From NCBI RefSeq assembly GCF_900111365.1, contig NZ_FOGZ01000005.1:1-64000 (forward strand): a stretch of DNA of 64,000 nucleotides, given 5' to 3'. Below the pieces are notes generated by a model. That model made no database searches, was not told the origin of the DNA, and saw nothing but the letters and a program-made list of their open reading frames with translations. This document shows positions 35,171 through 44,177 of the stretch, one piece after another. A program made the position numbers and the translations under genes. Origin of the DNA: Propionibacterium cyclohexanicum. GTDB lineage: Bacteria > Actinomycetota > Actinomycetes > Propionibacteriales > Propionibacteriaceae. Each line of letters starts with the position of its first letter. Position 1 is the stretch's first letter.

Positions 35171-35254
35171 GTCGACCTCCCGATCGTCGCCGGTCGATGG
35201 ACCCGGCGCGCTGAATTGATTCCCGCGAGTCGTCCGCCGCGGGCACGAACTGAC

Positions 35255-35284
35255 ATTGTGCCACCCCTGCCAGCTCGCGTCCAA
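35255..35284 (-). promoter_or_regulatory. Promoter of the bL37 gene
   Basis: Minus-strand TTGGAC (35284-35279), 18-bp spacer, CACAAT (35260-35255). The transcript would have a leader of about 75 nt. Confidence 0.5.
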
Positions 35285-35341
35285 CACATTCCTGTCACCG
35301 CCTTGCCCGTCGACCGTTCTGGAGTGCTTGCGGCGTTCTCC

Positions 35342-35347
35342 TAGAGT
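35342..35347 (+). promoter_or_regulatory. -10 element of the PdtaS-like kinase gene (leaderless)
   Basis: TAGAGT, six bases, then the ATG at 35354. Confidence 0.5.
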
Positions 35348-35353
35348 TGGACC

Positions 35354-36826
35354 ATGCTGTCGATGAGCGAAGTTCTGGCCGAACACACCGTTCTCGGTGA
35401 GGACGACCGGATTTGGCTCACGGCATTCGTCCGCGAATGGCATCTGCTGTCCGACACCAGCTTCTCCGATCTGGTGCTGTGGGTGCCCGATGCCGATGAG
35501 AACGTCTTCTGGGCCGCTGCCCAACGCCGCCCGGTCACGGGCCCCACCGCCCTCGAGGACGATGTGGTGGGCGACGACATCAGCTATGAACCGGATTCCT
35601 TGGTCGTCGAGGCATATCTGTCCCGCGAGATCAGCGAGACGAGCAACAACAAGCTGCAGGCAGGTATCCCGGTAGATGTCTGGGCGATCCCCATCATCCG
35701 CCACGGTGAGGTCATCGGCATCGTGGAGCGGCACACGAATCAGATGGGCGTGCGGGCGCCGGGCGCCATGGAGGACTGCTATCTGGAGGTTGCCGAGATC
35801 CTCGCGGACATGGTCCGCCACGGCATCTATCCGATCCATCCGCCCAGCGACCCCACCACCAGCCCCAGGGTGGGCGACGGGCTGGTCTATGCCACGGATT
35901 CGGGGGTGATCAGTTACGCCAGCCCGAACGCGGTCTCGGCCTACCGGCGGCTGGGGCTGGTGGGCGACATGCTGGGCGAAGGGATCCGCGAGCTGAGTAC
36001 CACCGCCGTAGGGGCGGCGATCTCGCCCGTTGCGCCCACCACGGGCCACGACTTCGATCTGGGCAGCGTGGGGGAGTTCGACACGCAGAACGAGCATGGG
36101 TGCGTGCGACTTCGGGTGATGCCGCTGTCCCAGGCCGGGCACCGGGCCGGCGTGCTTGTCACCTGCCGTGATATCACCGAGCTTCGCGACCGCGAACGTG
36201 AGCTCGTCACCAAGGACGCCACGATCCGCGAGATCCACCACCGGGTGAAGAACAACCTCCAGACCGTTGCGGCGCTGCTGCGTCTGCAGGCACGCCGGTG
36301 CCATTCTGCGGAGGCCGAGAGCGCGCTGTACGACGCCATGAGCCGGGTGCAGTCGATTGCCGTGGTGCACGAAATCCTCTCCCAGAGTTTCGACGAGGCC
36401 GCCCAGTTCGACGAGGTGGCGGACAAGATCCTGCAGACTGTGGGAGATGTGGCCTCCACGCGAGGCGGGTTGCGGGCCAAGCGTCAGGGAAGTTTCGGGC
36501 TGGTGCCCGCGAAGGTGGCCACCTCGCTGAGCCTCATCATGACCGAGCTGTGCCAGAACGCACTGGAACACGGGCTGGGCGATCGGGCTGGGGAGGTTTT
36601 CGTGCGACCCAGGCGCGACGCTCACGGCGCCCTCGTGCTCGACGTCGTCGATCAGGGTGCCGGTCTGCCCGAGGGATTCGTCATGGGAGCATCCGACAGC
36701 CTGGGCACCTCGATCGTCACGACGCTGGTGGCCGATCTGGGTGGCGAGTTCACCTTGTTCAACAATCCCGGCGCTCCCGGTGCCACATCGCGCGTGATCG
36801 TTCCCGCGGAGACATTGAGGGTCTAG
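35354..36826 (+). CDS. pdtaS: PdtaS-like sensor histidine kinase
   Basis: A 490-residue soluble histidine kinase. An N-terminal GAF-like domain (about 1-150), a PAS-like domain (about 165-285, ending VTCRDITELRDRE), a HisKA_2 dimerisation box with the phosphoacceptor in IREIHHRVKNNLQTVAALLRL near residue 298, and a C-terminal HWE/HATPase with MTELCQNALEHGLGD and DQGAGLP. In Mycobacterium PdtaS phosphorylates PdtaR, an ANTAR-domain antiterminator, and lies next to whiB1, as here. No pdtaR is in this window. Its TAG stop is within a 16-bp direct duplication. Confidence 0.9.
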   Translation: MLSMSEVLAEHTVLGEDDRIWLTAFVREWHLLSDTSFSDLVLWVPDADENVFWAAAQRRPVTGPTALEDDVVGDDISYEPDSLVVEAYLSREISETSNNKLQAGIPVDVWAIPIIRHGEVIGIVERHTNQMGVRAPGAMEDCYLEVAEILADMVRHGIYPIHPPSDPTTSPRVGDGLVYATDSGVISYASPNAVSAYRRLGLVGDMLGEGIRELSTTAVGAAISPVAPTTGHDFDLGSVGEFDTQNEHGCVRLRVMPLSQAGHRAGVLVTCRDITELRDRERELVTKDATIREIHHRVKNNLQTVAALLRLQARRCHSAEAESALYDAMSRVQSIAVVHEILSQSFDEAAQFDEVADKILQTVGDVASTRGGLRAKRQGSFGLVPAKVATSLSLIMTELCQNALEHGLGDRAGEVFVRPRRDAHGALVLDVVDQGAGLPEGFVMGASDSLGTSIVTTLVADLGGEFTLFNNPGAPGATSRVIVPAETLRV

Positions 36827-36842
36827 GACATTGGGGGTCTAG
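36811..36842. repeat. 16-bp tandem duplication across the pdtaS stop codon
   Basis: GACATTGAGGGTCTAG at 36811-36826 is followed at once by GACATTGGGGGTCTAG, one base different. The second copy repeats the stop codon TAG outside the gene. Confidence 0.85.
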
Positions 36843-36915
36843 CCGAAGGGGGGCTGTCGGTGCCCGCAGTGACGCAGGCACCGGCAACCGCAGCGGCCAG
36901 GCCCCGGTGTGGGGC

Positions 36916-37164
36916 TCAGGCGGTACGGCGATTACGCGCGGCACGACGGCGCAGGGCACGGCGCTCGTCCTCCGACATACCGCCCCATACGCCGTGGTCC
37001 TGGCCGGCCTCGAGGGCCCACGCCAGGCATTCCTCACGGACCTCGCAGCGTTCGCAGACCCGCTTGGCCTCTTCGATCTGCGCCAGTGCCGGGCCTGTGT
37101 TGCCGATCGGGAAGAACAGCTCAGGGTCCTCGTTGAGGCAGGCCGCCTTGTGGCGCCAGTCCAT
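36916..37164 (-). CDS. whiB1: WhiB-family iron-sulfur regulator, WhiB1-like
   Basis: An 82-residue protein starting MDWRHKAAC. Four cysteines that bind a [4Fe-4S] cluster are at about 9, 37, 40 and 46 (VCERCEVREEC). The GVWGG turn and the basic tail RRALRRRAARNRR bind DNA and sigma factor. Length and the MDWRHKAAC start match WhiB1, an essential NO-sensitive regulator that binds SigA. AAGGAG precedes the ATG at 37164; the longer frame to 37194 is unlikely. It is convergent with pdtaS, the same pairing as in Mycobacterium (from memory). Confidence 0.9.
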   Translation of the reverse strand: MDWRHKAACLNEDPELFFPIGNTGPALAQIEEAKRVCERCEVREECLAWALEAGQDHGVWGGMSEDERRALRRRAARNRRTA

Positions 37165-37364
37165 CTGGATGTGACTCCTTCTGCGTCGGGGCACGTGGAA
37201 ACACCACAGGCACCGGAAACGTCGTGTGCTTCGGCGCGGCTCGCTGCGCGGGCCGCAACCCGGGTACTGAACAGCTCAGCAGTCCATCTGGGGCAATGCC
37301 GCAATGACCCGCTCACATGTGCAGGCCAGGCATCGTCACCGACAGGGCAGTGCCCAAGAATACG

Positions 37365-40300
37365 TCACTGTTGGCTCAGTGCGGCAGTGATCAGCTCCTG
37401 TTGTTGCTCAATGTGGACATCGCGCGAGCCGACCGAGGGAGCCGGCGCCGCCGGGCGCGTGAAGGGACGGATGTGTAACGGGCGTCCCAGGCCCCTGGAC
37501 AGCTCCGGGACGAGATGCTGCGCGAGGAAATACCAGGATCCCTGGTTCTGCGGTTCCTCCTGCACGAAGCGCACATCGACGTCGCGGGGGAACTCGCGCA
37601 GCAGCTCAACGAGGGCGTCGCTGGCCAGCGGATAGAGACGTTCGAGCGCGATGATCGCCACCTGCTGGCCCAGTCCCAGTTCCTGGCGCTTGGCCACCAG
37701 ATCCCAACGCACCTTTCCGCTGCACAGCAGCACGCGACGGACGCCACCAGGATCGGTGATCGTGGGGTCGGGCAGGACCGGACGCCACGACGCGTCGAGG
37801 AACTCCTCGGGGGCGCTGACCGCCGCGGGATTGCGCAACATCGACTTCGGGGTGGCCACCACGAGGGGGCGGTGCCAGTTCACATAGGCGTGCTGGCGCA
37901 GCAGGTGGAAATAGGACGCCGGGGTGCTCGGCATTGTCACCGCGATGTTCCCGCCCTCGCACGACTGCAGCCAGCGTTCGATGCGGCACGACGAATGGTC
38001 GGGGCCGGCGCCCTCATAGCCATGCGGCAGCAGGAGCACGACACCCGAACGCTGGTACCACTTGGCGAATCCGGAGGTGATGAACTCGTCGGCGATCGTC
38101 TGGGCGCCATTGGCGAAATCGCCGTACTGGGCCTCCCACAGCACGAGGGCATCCGGTGCCGCGGCGGAATAGCCGTACTCGAAACCCATCGCCGCGTACT
38201 CGCTGAGGTTCGAGTCATAGATATCGAAGGGGGCCTGGGTCTGCGAGAGGTGCTTCAGGGGCACCCACGCCTCGTTCGTCACGCGATCCACCACGGCCCC
38301 AAAACGCTGGCTGAAGGTGCCGCGCCGGGTGTCCTGACCGACCAGTCGCACGTGGCGGCGCTCCTGCAGGAGAGTACCGAAGGCCAGCAGCTCGGCAGTG
38401 GCCCAGTCGATCGGTCCCTGCTGGATCTGCTCGGCGCGGCGCTGCAGCTGACGCAGCACCTTCGGGTGAGCGGTGAAGTTCTCGGGCAGCTCCTCGTGCA
38501 CCTGGGCCACGCGCTGCAGCTCCTGCGGGCTCACCCTCGGGGGCGCGGTGAGATGACCCGGCTTGAGGGGGTACAGCGGCGAGAGCCGGTACTGCACCTC
38601 GTGGTCCACCTCTTCGCTGGGCACCTTCGGGTCGCGGACCATGGAGAAGACCTCCTCCAGCCGTCCGCGGAAGCGGTTGACGGCCTTCTCGGCGTCTTCC
38701 AGCGAGATGTCACCGCGCCCGATGAGCGCGTCGGTGTACAGCTTGCGCACCGAGCGTTTGCGGCCCACGAGGCGGTACATCTGTGGCTGGGTGAAGCTCG
38801 GGTCATCGCCCTCATTGTGGCCGCGCAGCCGGTAGCAGACCATGTCGATCACGACATCCTTGTGGAAGCGCTCACGAAAGTCGTAGGCGAGCGCGGCGGC
38901 GCGGCTGCATGCGTCGGGGTCGTCACCGTTCACGTGGATCACCGGTGAGCCCAGCGCCTTGGCCACATCGGTGCAGTACTTGGACGAGCGCCCGTCGCTC
39001 GGCGCGGTGGTGAAGCCGAGTTGGTTGTTGACCACCAGATGGATCGTCCCGCCAACTCGATAGGGACGCAGTTGGCTCATCTGGAGCACCTCGTAGACCA
39101 CCCCCTGGGCGGCGAAGGACGCATCGCCGTGCATGAGCACGGGGAGCACCGGATAGTCGGCCGGATGGGGTTCGCGGTCGCGCTTGGCTCGGGCGATGCC
39201 CTCCAGAACGGGATCGACCGCCTCCAGATGGCTCGGATTGGCCGCCACCGAGACCCTCACGTGATTGCCCGCCATGGAGGTGAACTCGCCCTCGGCGCCG
39301 AGGTGGTACTTCACGTCGCCGCTGATGACCTCCTCGTCGAGGGCGGCCTCGTCGAACTCGCGGAAGATCTGGCTGTAGAGCTTTCCGGCGACATTGGTGA
39401 GCACATTGAGCCGGCCGCGGTGCGGCATCCCGATCGTCACCTCGGTCATTTTCCGGTCGGCGGCGCGGGCGCACAGCTCAGTGAGGATGACGATGGCCGA
39501 TTCGGCGCCCTCCAGGCTGAACCGGGTCTGGCCCACGAACTTGGTTTGCAGGAAGGTCTCGAGCACCTCCGCTTCGCTCAGACGATCGAGGATGAGCAGA
39601 TGCTCCTCGCGTGGCCGGGAGGTGTGCGGACGCTCGATGCGCTCGCGGATCCAGCTGCGCTGCTCCGGATCGTCGATGTGCATGTATTCCAGGGCCAGGG
39701 TGTGGCAGTAGCTCTCGCGCAGCTGGCCGAGGATCTGGCGCAGCGGCAGGTGCTGGTTGTCGGCGCCGCCGAACCGGCCCACCGCGAACGAGCGGTCGAG
39801 ATCCCAGATGGACAGCCCATGGGTGCCCAGCTCGAGATCGGGATGACTGCGCATCCGGTACTCGATGGGATCGAGATCGGCGAGCAAATGACCCTCGCAG
39901 CGGAAGGAGTTGATCAGCTCGAGCACCCGCGCCTGCTTGTTCACCCCCGAGACGGCGTCGGGGGCGTAGTCCTTCGACCAGCTGAGCGGCGGGTAGGGGA
40001 TGCGCAGCGATTCGAAGATGTCCTGGTAGAAGCCGTCCTCGCCGAGCACGAGCTGGTGTATCCGGCGCAGGAACTCTCCGGAGACCGCCCCCTGGATGAC
40101 GCGGTGATCGTAGGTTGAGGTGAGCGTGCACACCTTCGATATGGCGCTCTCGTTGAGCCGTGCAGCGCTCGTGCCCTCGAAGGCAGCCGGGTAGTCGATG
40201 GACCCGATGCCGAGGATCATCGCCTGACCGGCCATCAGCCGTGGCACCGAGAGCCTCGTGCCGATACCACCGGGATTGGTGATGGACACGGTGGTGGCCT

Positions 40301-41279
40301 CGAAGTCGGCGACGGCCAGCTTGTTCTCACGTGCCCTGGCGATGAGGTTCTCGTAGGCCGCCCACAGCTGCGCGAAGTTCAGGGCGTCGGCATCCTTGAT
40401 GTTGGGCACCAGGAGGCGACGGCTGCCATCGCGCATCGTCACGTCGACGGCAATTCCGAGGTTCACGCCGCGGTGCTCCACCAGGGTGGGTTTGCCGTCG
40501 GCGTCCTCGTAGGAGTTGTTCATGGCGGGCACATCGCGCAGGGCGCGCACCATCGCGTAGGCCAGGACATGGGTGAAGCTCACCTTGCCGCCGCGGCTGC
40601 GGCGCAGGAAGGAGTTGATGATGGCGCGATTGTCGATGACCAGCTTCATCGGCACCTCGCGCACCGAGGTGGCAGTCGGCACCGACAGCGAGGCATTCAT
40701 GTTGACAGCAGTGCTGCGCGGTGCACCCTTGAGGACAGTGCGCAGCGGCGCAGCGCGGACCGATTCGGGGCGCATCGCGGGATTGGGCACGTCGGCCGAC
40801 AGCCCGCCGCCCATCCCGGGCTGCTCAGGGGCGTTCCTGCGCGTCTCGCGGGACTCGACGGGAGGGACGGGCGCCTGAACCCGGCTCGAGGGCGGTGCCC
40901 CTGCCGCGGCCGCATCGGGGCTGGGCGCAACCCTCCCGCGCTCCAGTGCGCCAGAACGATCCGGTGTGGTGGGGCCAGTCGGCGTAGCGGGCCGGCCAGC
41001 CGTCGCGGCCGGGGCACCGGGAGCCGGGGCAGGAGCATGACCGGCTGAGGCCGCCTTCACGGAGCCGCGTGGTGTGGCGGTGCCCACGGACTCGTGCGGT
41101 GTGGCGGTGTGCACGGGGTCGTGCAGTGTGGCGGTGTGCACGGGGTCGGATGGTGGGGCGGTCCTGGTTCGGAAGAAGTTTGCCCACTGTGCGGGAACCG
41201 AGTGCGGATCGGCGGCGTAGCGCTCCCGCATGTCCTCGATGAGCCAGTCGTTCGCGCCGAAATCGTCGGTTGTAGACAT
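37365..41279 (-). CDS. kgd: Multifunctional 2-oxoglutarate decarboxylase/dehydrogenase E1-E2 (Kgd/SucA)
   Basis: A 1304-residue actinobacterial fusion. An N-terminal ODHI-binding segment (NDWLIEDMRERYAADP, residues 9-24) is followed by a Pro/Ala-rich linker (about 40-190), an E2-like succinyltransferase domain with YDHRVIQGAVSGEF, and the ThDP-dependent E1 domain with RGHNEGDDPSF and MPHRGRLNVL. It decarboxylates 2-oxoglutarate in the TCA cycle, with GarA/OdhI control expected. The linker contains three 27-bp tandem repeats. The ATG at 41279 has no clear Shine-Dalgarno sequence. It follows the glycosyltransferase genes after 64 bp and may be transcribed with them. Confidence 0.95.
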   Translation of the reverse strand: MSTTDDFGANDWLIEDMRERYAADPHSVPAQWANFFRTRTAPPSDPVHTATLHDPVHTATPHESVGTATPRGSVKAASAGHAPAPAPGAPAATAGRPATPTGPTTPDRSGALERGRVAPSPDAAAAGAPPSSRVQAPVPPVESRETRRNAPEQPGMGGGLSADVPNPAMRPESVRAAPLRTVLKGAPRSTAVNMNASLSVPTATSVREVPMKLVIDNRAIINSFLRRSRGGKVSFTHVLAYAMVRALRDVPAMNNSYEDADGKPTLVEHRGVNLGIAVDVTMRDGSRRLLVPNIKDADALNFAQLWAAYENLIARARENKLAVADFEATTVSITNPGGIGTRLSVPRLMAGQAMILGIGSIDYPAAFEGTSAARLNESAISKVCTLTSTYDHRVIQGAVSGEFLRRIHQLVLGEDGFYQDIFESLRIPYPPLSWSKDYAPDAVSGVNKQARVLELINSFRCEGHLLADLDPIEYRMRSHPDLELGTHGLSIWDLDRSFAVGRFGGADNQHLPLRQILGQLRESYCHTLALEYMHIDDPEQRSWIRERIERPHTSRPREEHLLILDRLSEAEVLETFLQTKFVGQTRFSLEGAESAIVILTELCARAADRKMTEVTIGMPHRGRLNVLTNVAGKLYSQIFREFDEAALDEEVISGDVKYHLGAEGEFTSMAGNHVRVSVAANPSHLEAVDPVLEGIARAKRDREPHPADYPVLPVLMHGDASFAAQGVVYEVLQMSQLRPYRVGGTIHLVVNNQLGFTTAPSDGRSSKYCTDVAKALGSPVIHVNGDDPDACSRAAALAYDFRERFHKDVVIDMVCYRLRGHNEGDDPSFTQPQMYRLVGRKRSVRKLYTDALIGRGDISLEDAEKAVNRFRGRLEEVFSMVRDPKVPSEEVDHEVQYRLSPLYPLKPGHLTAPPRVSPQELQRVAQVHEELPENFTAHPKVLRQLQRRAEQIQQGPIDWATAELLAFGTLLQERRHVRLVGQDTRRGTFSQRFGAVVDRVTNEAWVPLKHLSQTQAPFDIYDSNLSEYAAMGFEYGYSAAAPDALVLWEAQYGDFANGAQTIADEFITSGFAKWYQRSGVVLLLPHGYEGAGPDHSSCRIERWLQSCEGGNIAVTMPSTPASYFHLLRQHAYVNWHRPLVVATPKSMLRNPAAVSAPEEFLDASWRPVLPDPTITDPGGVRRVLLCSGKVRWDLVAKRQELGLGQQVAIIALERLYPLASDALVELLREFPRDVDVRFVQEEPQNQGSWYFLAQHLVPELSRGLGRPLHIRPFTRPAAPAPSVGSRDVHIEQQQELITAALSQQ
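41071..41151. repeat. Three 27-bp tandem repeats in the kgd linker
   Basis: Units at 41071, 41098 and 41125, about 85-90% alike, encode the 9-residue motif DPVHTATPH and variants in the flexible linker of Kgd. The unit length keeps the frame. Confidence 0.85.
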
Positions 41280-41343
41280 GTTGTCCGTGGCTGAGCCACG
41301 TCCCTCACTTCCCTGTGATCGTCCGGGGGTGCCTTGTCGAACT

Positions 41344-42645
41344 CTACTGGGGCGCGGTACCCACGCCAACGCGCATCGACAGCCTGAGGGCCTGGGCCAG
41401 CGAATACGCTGTGAGCGCAATGAGGGCGCCATTGCGCAGCGCAAGCAGCAGGGTCGAACCGGCATTGGGGTCGACGCTTGACACCAGGCCACCGTAGCTG
41501 AGGGGGTAGATGAGCTGGGTGAGCCCGATCGTCGCCGCCCCCAGGACCGCGAGCCAGGGCACCGGAGCGCGCTGCCTGCTGTGGGCGAGGCGTGCGATGG
41601 CGAGGACAAGCGGCCCGAAGATCCACGTGAGGTACTGGGGGCTCAGCGTCTTGTCCGCCACCAGGAAGGCGCACACCAGGGCGAGACCGGCCAGCAGAAT
41701 GGCATGCTCGTGACGGTCGTCCTCGACGAGCGGCAGCCGGTGCCCGGGCAGGCCAACGCCACCGAGGCCGATGAGCCAGACGAAGATCGCGGCGAGCAGC
41801 ACGACCAGCACCGTGCTCACCGAGGCTCCCCTTTCCCAGGCGCCCACCGAGGAGCCGAAGATCTCGTAGGCCTGGAACTGGCTGTACTCGACATGGGGAC
41901 CTCCCGAACCGCTCCACAGCCGGCTCACCATGAGAGGGGTGGCCCAGACCGATTCGATTTGCAGACCCCGCTGCGACTGATAGCCCAGCGGGGAGAGCGT
42001 GCGCGCCAGTCCCTGGCTTGCCACCGAGATCGTCGTGAGGACGAGCCCGGTGATTCCGAAGCCCAGCATGCGGCGCCTGGCGGGCGCGGACACACCCACC
42101 ATCGGCACCAGGAGGAGCGCGGGCCACAGCTTCAGCCCGGCGCCCACCGCCAGCAGCGCGCCGGCGAGCGCCGGACGGCGGCGAAGCCAGTACAGCGCTG
42201 CCAGGACACACAGCGCCGGCACCAGGTCGAAGCGGAACCACAGCAAGGGGCCGAGCAACGCCCCGGCACCCGCCCACAGCCAGGCTGCGGTCCGCGACTC
42301 GAAGAGATACAACGCCGCGGCGGCCAGCGCGTCCAGGGCCGCCAGGAGCAGGGCGAAGACGAGCACATAGGCGTCGGTGTCCCGTGCCGAGGACCAGGAA
42401 ACGAGCTGCAGGAACCACACCGACCCGGTGGGATACTCGGTGAGCACCCCCCGGATGTCGTCCAGTATCGGCCAGGGCCTGGTGAGCACGGAGTCGGCGT
42501 AGTAGACGACGTCATTGCGGATGAAGGTGGCCAGCGCCAGGAAGAGGCAGAGCATGGTTGCCCGGGTGAGCAGCCAGCAGCCGATGAGCCATCCCGGTCT
42601 GCGTGGCCTCCTGGCGGCACACCCGAGCATCCCGTCTGGGCTCAT
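41344..42645 (-). CDS. Membrane glycosyltransferase, GT87/DUF2029-like (1 of 3)
   Basis: A 433-residue polytopic membrane protein with about ten spans. GT87 signs are FIRNDVVYYADSVL after the first span, the EYPTGSVWFLQL box, GPLLWFRFDLVPALCVL, KLWPALLLVP and LQIESVWATPL, then DKTLSPQYLTWI near the C-terminus. Enzymes of this group use polyprenyl-phosphate mannose or similar to glycosylate lipids on the outer face; PimE is a known example. Donor and acceptor are not known here. The ATG at 42645 overlaps the stop of the second glycosyltransferase as ATGA. It is the last of three similar genes. Confidence 0.75.
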   Translation of the reverse strand: MSPDGMLGCAARRPRRPGWLIGCWLLTRATMLCLFLALATFIRNDVVYYADSVLTRPWPILDDIRGVLTEYPTGSVWFLQLVSWSSARDTDAYVLVFALLLAALDALAAAALYLFESRTAAWLWAGAGALLGPLLWFRFDLVPALCVLAALYWLRRRPALAGALLAVGAGLKLWPALLLVPMVGVSAPARRRMLGFGITGLVLTTISVASQGLARTLSPLGYQSQRGLQIESVWATPLMVSRLWSGSGGPHVEYSQFQAYEIFGSSVGAWERGASVSTVLVVLLAAIFVWLIGLGGVGLPGHRLPLVEDDRHEHAILLAGLALVCAFLVADKTLSPQYLTWIFGPLVLAIARLAHSRQRAPVPWLAVLGAATIGLTQLIYPLSYGGLVSSVDPNAGSTLLLALRNGALIALTAYSLAQALRLSMRVGVGTAPQ

Positions 42646-44177
42646 GCCCTCACCGTCTCGGCAGGGGACAGCGCGCCGCTCTGAGCTTCGGCAACGAGAG
42701 CGGGCACGAGCGGCTCGGCAGCCATCGGGGCAGGCTGGCGTCCCACCCGCCATGCGGCGCGCACGGCGAGCACTGAGGAATAGACCGCCAGCACCACCAT
42801 GAGCCCATTGCGAATCGCCAGGATGAGCGTCACTCCTATTCCCGGGTCGTGCGGGCGCACCAGTGCCGCGTAGTTGAGCGGGAACTCGAGCTGGGTGAGA
42901 GCCGCCGCGACGAGCCCCAGGACCAGCATAACGGCGGCATGATGTCGGTCCTTGCTGCGCAGCTGCGTGGCGATGAGTACGGCGAAGGGCCCGGCGAGCC
43001 AGATCATGTATTGGGGGCTGAAGGTCTTGTTCGCCACGATGACACCGGCCACGATCGCCAGGGTGGACAAGGTGATCGCCAGTGTCCGGTCGCGGCGCCG
43101 ACGCTCGGCGCCCGCCATCCGCAGGCTGTGGCGCGGCAGGCCCACGCCACCCAGCACGATGAGCCAGCCCAGCACCGCCACGAGGGCAATGAGCGCCACC
43201 ATGGCCGCGCTGGCCAGCCCGGTGAGGGCCTCGACGTGGGGACCGAAGATCTCATAGGCGTTGTAGCGGCTGAGCCGGACCTCCCATTGGTCGCCGGACT
43301 GGCCCAGCCGCGCGAGCATCACCGGAGTCGCCCAGATCGACTCCACCTGGAGCCCGCGCCCGGACTGCCAGGTCAGCGGCGAGGCCGAGCGGGTGAGGCC
43401 CTCGGTGACCAGCGAGGACAGGCCGGCCGCCAGCCCGAACGCGAGAAACCCTGCGCCGCGGCGCAGCCCTGCCCGGTTCCCGGGCAGTCCGGGGAGCCCT
43501 GCCCGGTTCCCGGGCAGTCCGGGGAGCCCTGCCCGGTTCCCGGGCAGTCCGGGGAGCCCTGCCCGGTTCCCGGGCAGTCCGGGGCCCTCGCCCTGCCGGC
43601 TGCACAGGATCGGCAGTCCCAGCATCGGCACGATGAGGAGCGCGGGCCACAGCTTTGTGGCGGCACCCAGGGCTATCGCGGCACCGGCGATCCGGGGGCG
43701 GCGTTCGAGCTCCCGCAGGGCGATGAGCACGCACACCGCCGGGATCAGATCGATGCGGAACCAGGCCAGCGGGCCGATGAGGAAGATGAAAGCCATCCAC
43801 AGCAGCGACGAGAGCCGGGAGACCCGCGTCCACAGCATCCAGCTGCACAGGGCATCCAGCACCGCCAGGCACAGCGCGAACAGGAAGACGTAGACGTCCT
43901 TCGAGGGTCCGCTCACTGCGCGCAGCATCTGCATGATCCACACCACGGGTACCGGGTACTCGACGAGTGCGTGCGCCAGGTCATCGGGGCTGGTCATCGA
44001 CGTGTGGTCGATCGAGGTGAAGTAATAGAGCACGTCGGCACGGACGAAACTGGTCTGCACGACGAAGACATAGGTCATCACCGAGCGCGACAGCAGCCAG
44101 CAGACCACCCCGACCCAGTCCTGCAGGGGATCGGTGCGGGGACGCAGCCGAAGCGAGGGCCAGCGCAGGCTGCTCAT
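42642..44177 (-). CDS. Membrane glycosyltransferase, GT87/DUF2029-like (2 of 3), with 10-residue repeats
   Basis: A 511-residue paralog of its neighbours. Shared boxes: ADVLYYFTSID, VEYPVPVVWIMQM, GPLAWFRIDLIPAVC, KLWPALLIVP, LQVESIWATPV and NKTFSPQYMIWL. Between the KLWPALL span and the next one, at about residue 197-237, four exact copies of a 30-bp unit insert the 10-residue motif GLPGNRAGLP into a loop. Removing them gives the same length as the other two genes. ATG at 44177 overlaps the previous stop (ATGA). Confidence 0.75.
   Translation of the reverse strand: MSSLRWPSLRLRPRTDPLQDWVGVVCWLLSRSVMTYVFVVQTSFVRADVLYYFTSIDHTSMTSPDDLAHALVEYPVPVVWIMQMLRAVSGPSKDVYVFLFALCLAVLDALCSWMLWTRVSRLSSLLWMAFIFLIGPLAWFRIDLIPAVCVLIALRELERRPRIAGAAIALGAATKLWPALLIVPMLGLPILCSRQGEGPGLPGNRAGLPGLPGNRAGLPGLPGNRAGLPGLPGNRAGLRRGAGFLAFGLAAGLSSLVTEGLTRSASPLTWQSGRGLQVESIWATPVMLARLGQSGDQWEVRLSRYNAYEIFGPHVEALTGLASAAMVALIALVAVLGWLIVLGGVGLPRHSLRMAGAERRRRDRTLAITLSTLAIVAGVIVANKTFSPQYMIWLAGPFAVLIATQLRSKDRHHAAVMLVLGLVAAALTQLEFPLNYAALVRPHDPGIGVTLILAIRNGLMVVLAVYSSVLAVRAAWRVGRQPAPMAAEPLVPALVAEAQSGALSPAETVRA
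43465..43584. repeat. Four exact 30-bp tandem repeats inside the second glycosyltransferase gene
   Basis: Units at 43465, 43495, 43525 and 43555 are identical. Each contains the perfect palindrome GCCCGG-TTC-CCGGGC, so each copy can fold into a hairpin, and the unit length keeps the reading frame. Confidence 0.95.

Noticed and set aside
37240-37340. A CRP-type site before whiB1
   Set aside because: CACATGTG is only an 8-bp palindrome and does not match TGTGA-N6-TCACA.
37515-38948. A 477-codon plus-strand frame opposite kgd
   Set aside because: Antisense shadow of the E1 domain of Kgd.
43465-43584. CRISPR array
   Set aside because: The repeats are contiguous 30-bp units without spacers and lie in frame in a coding gene.
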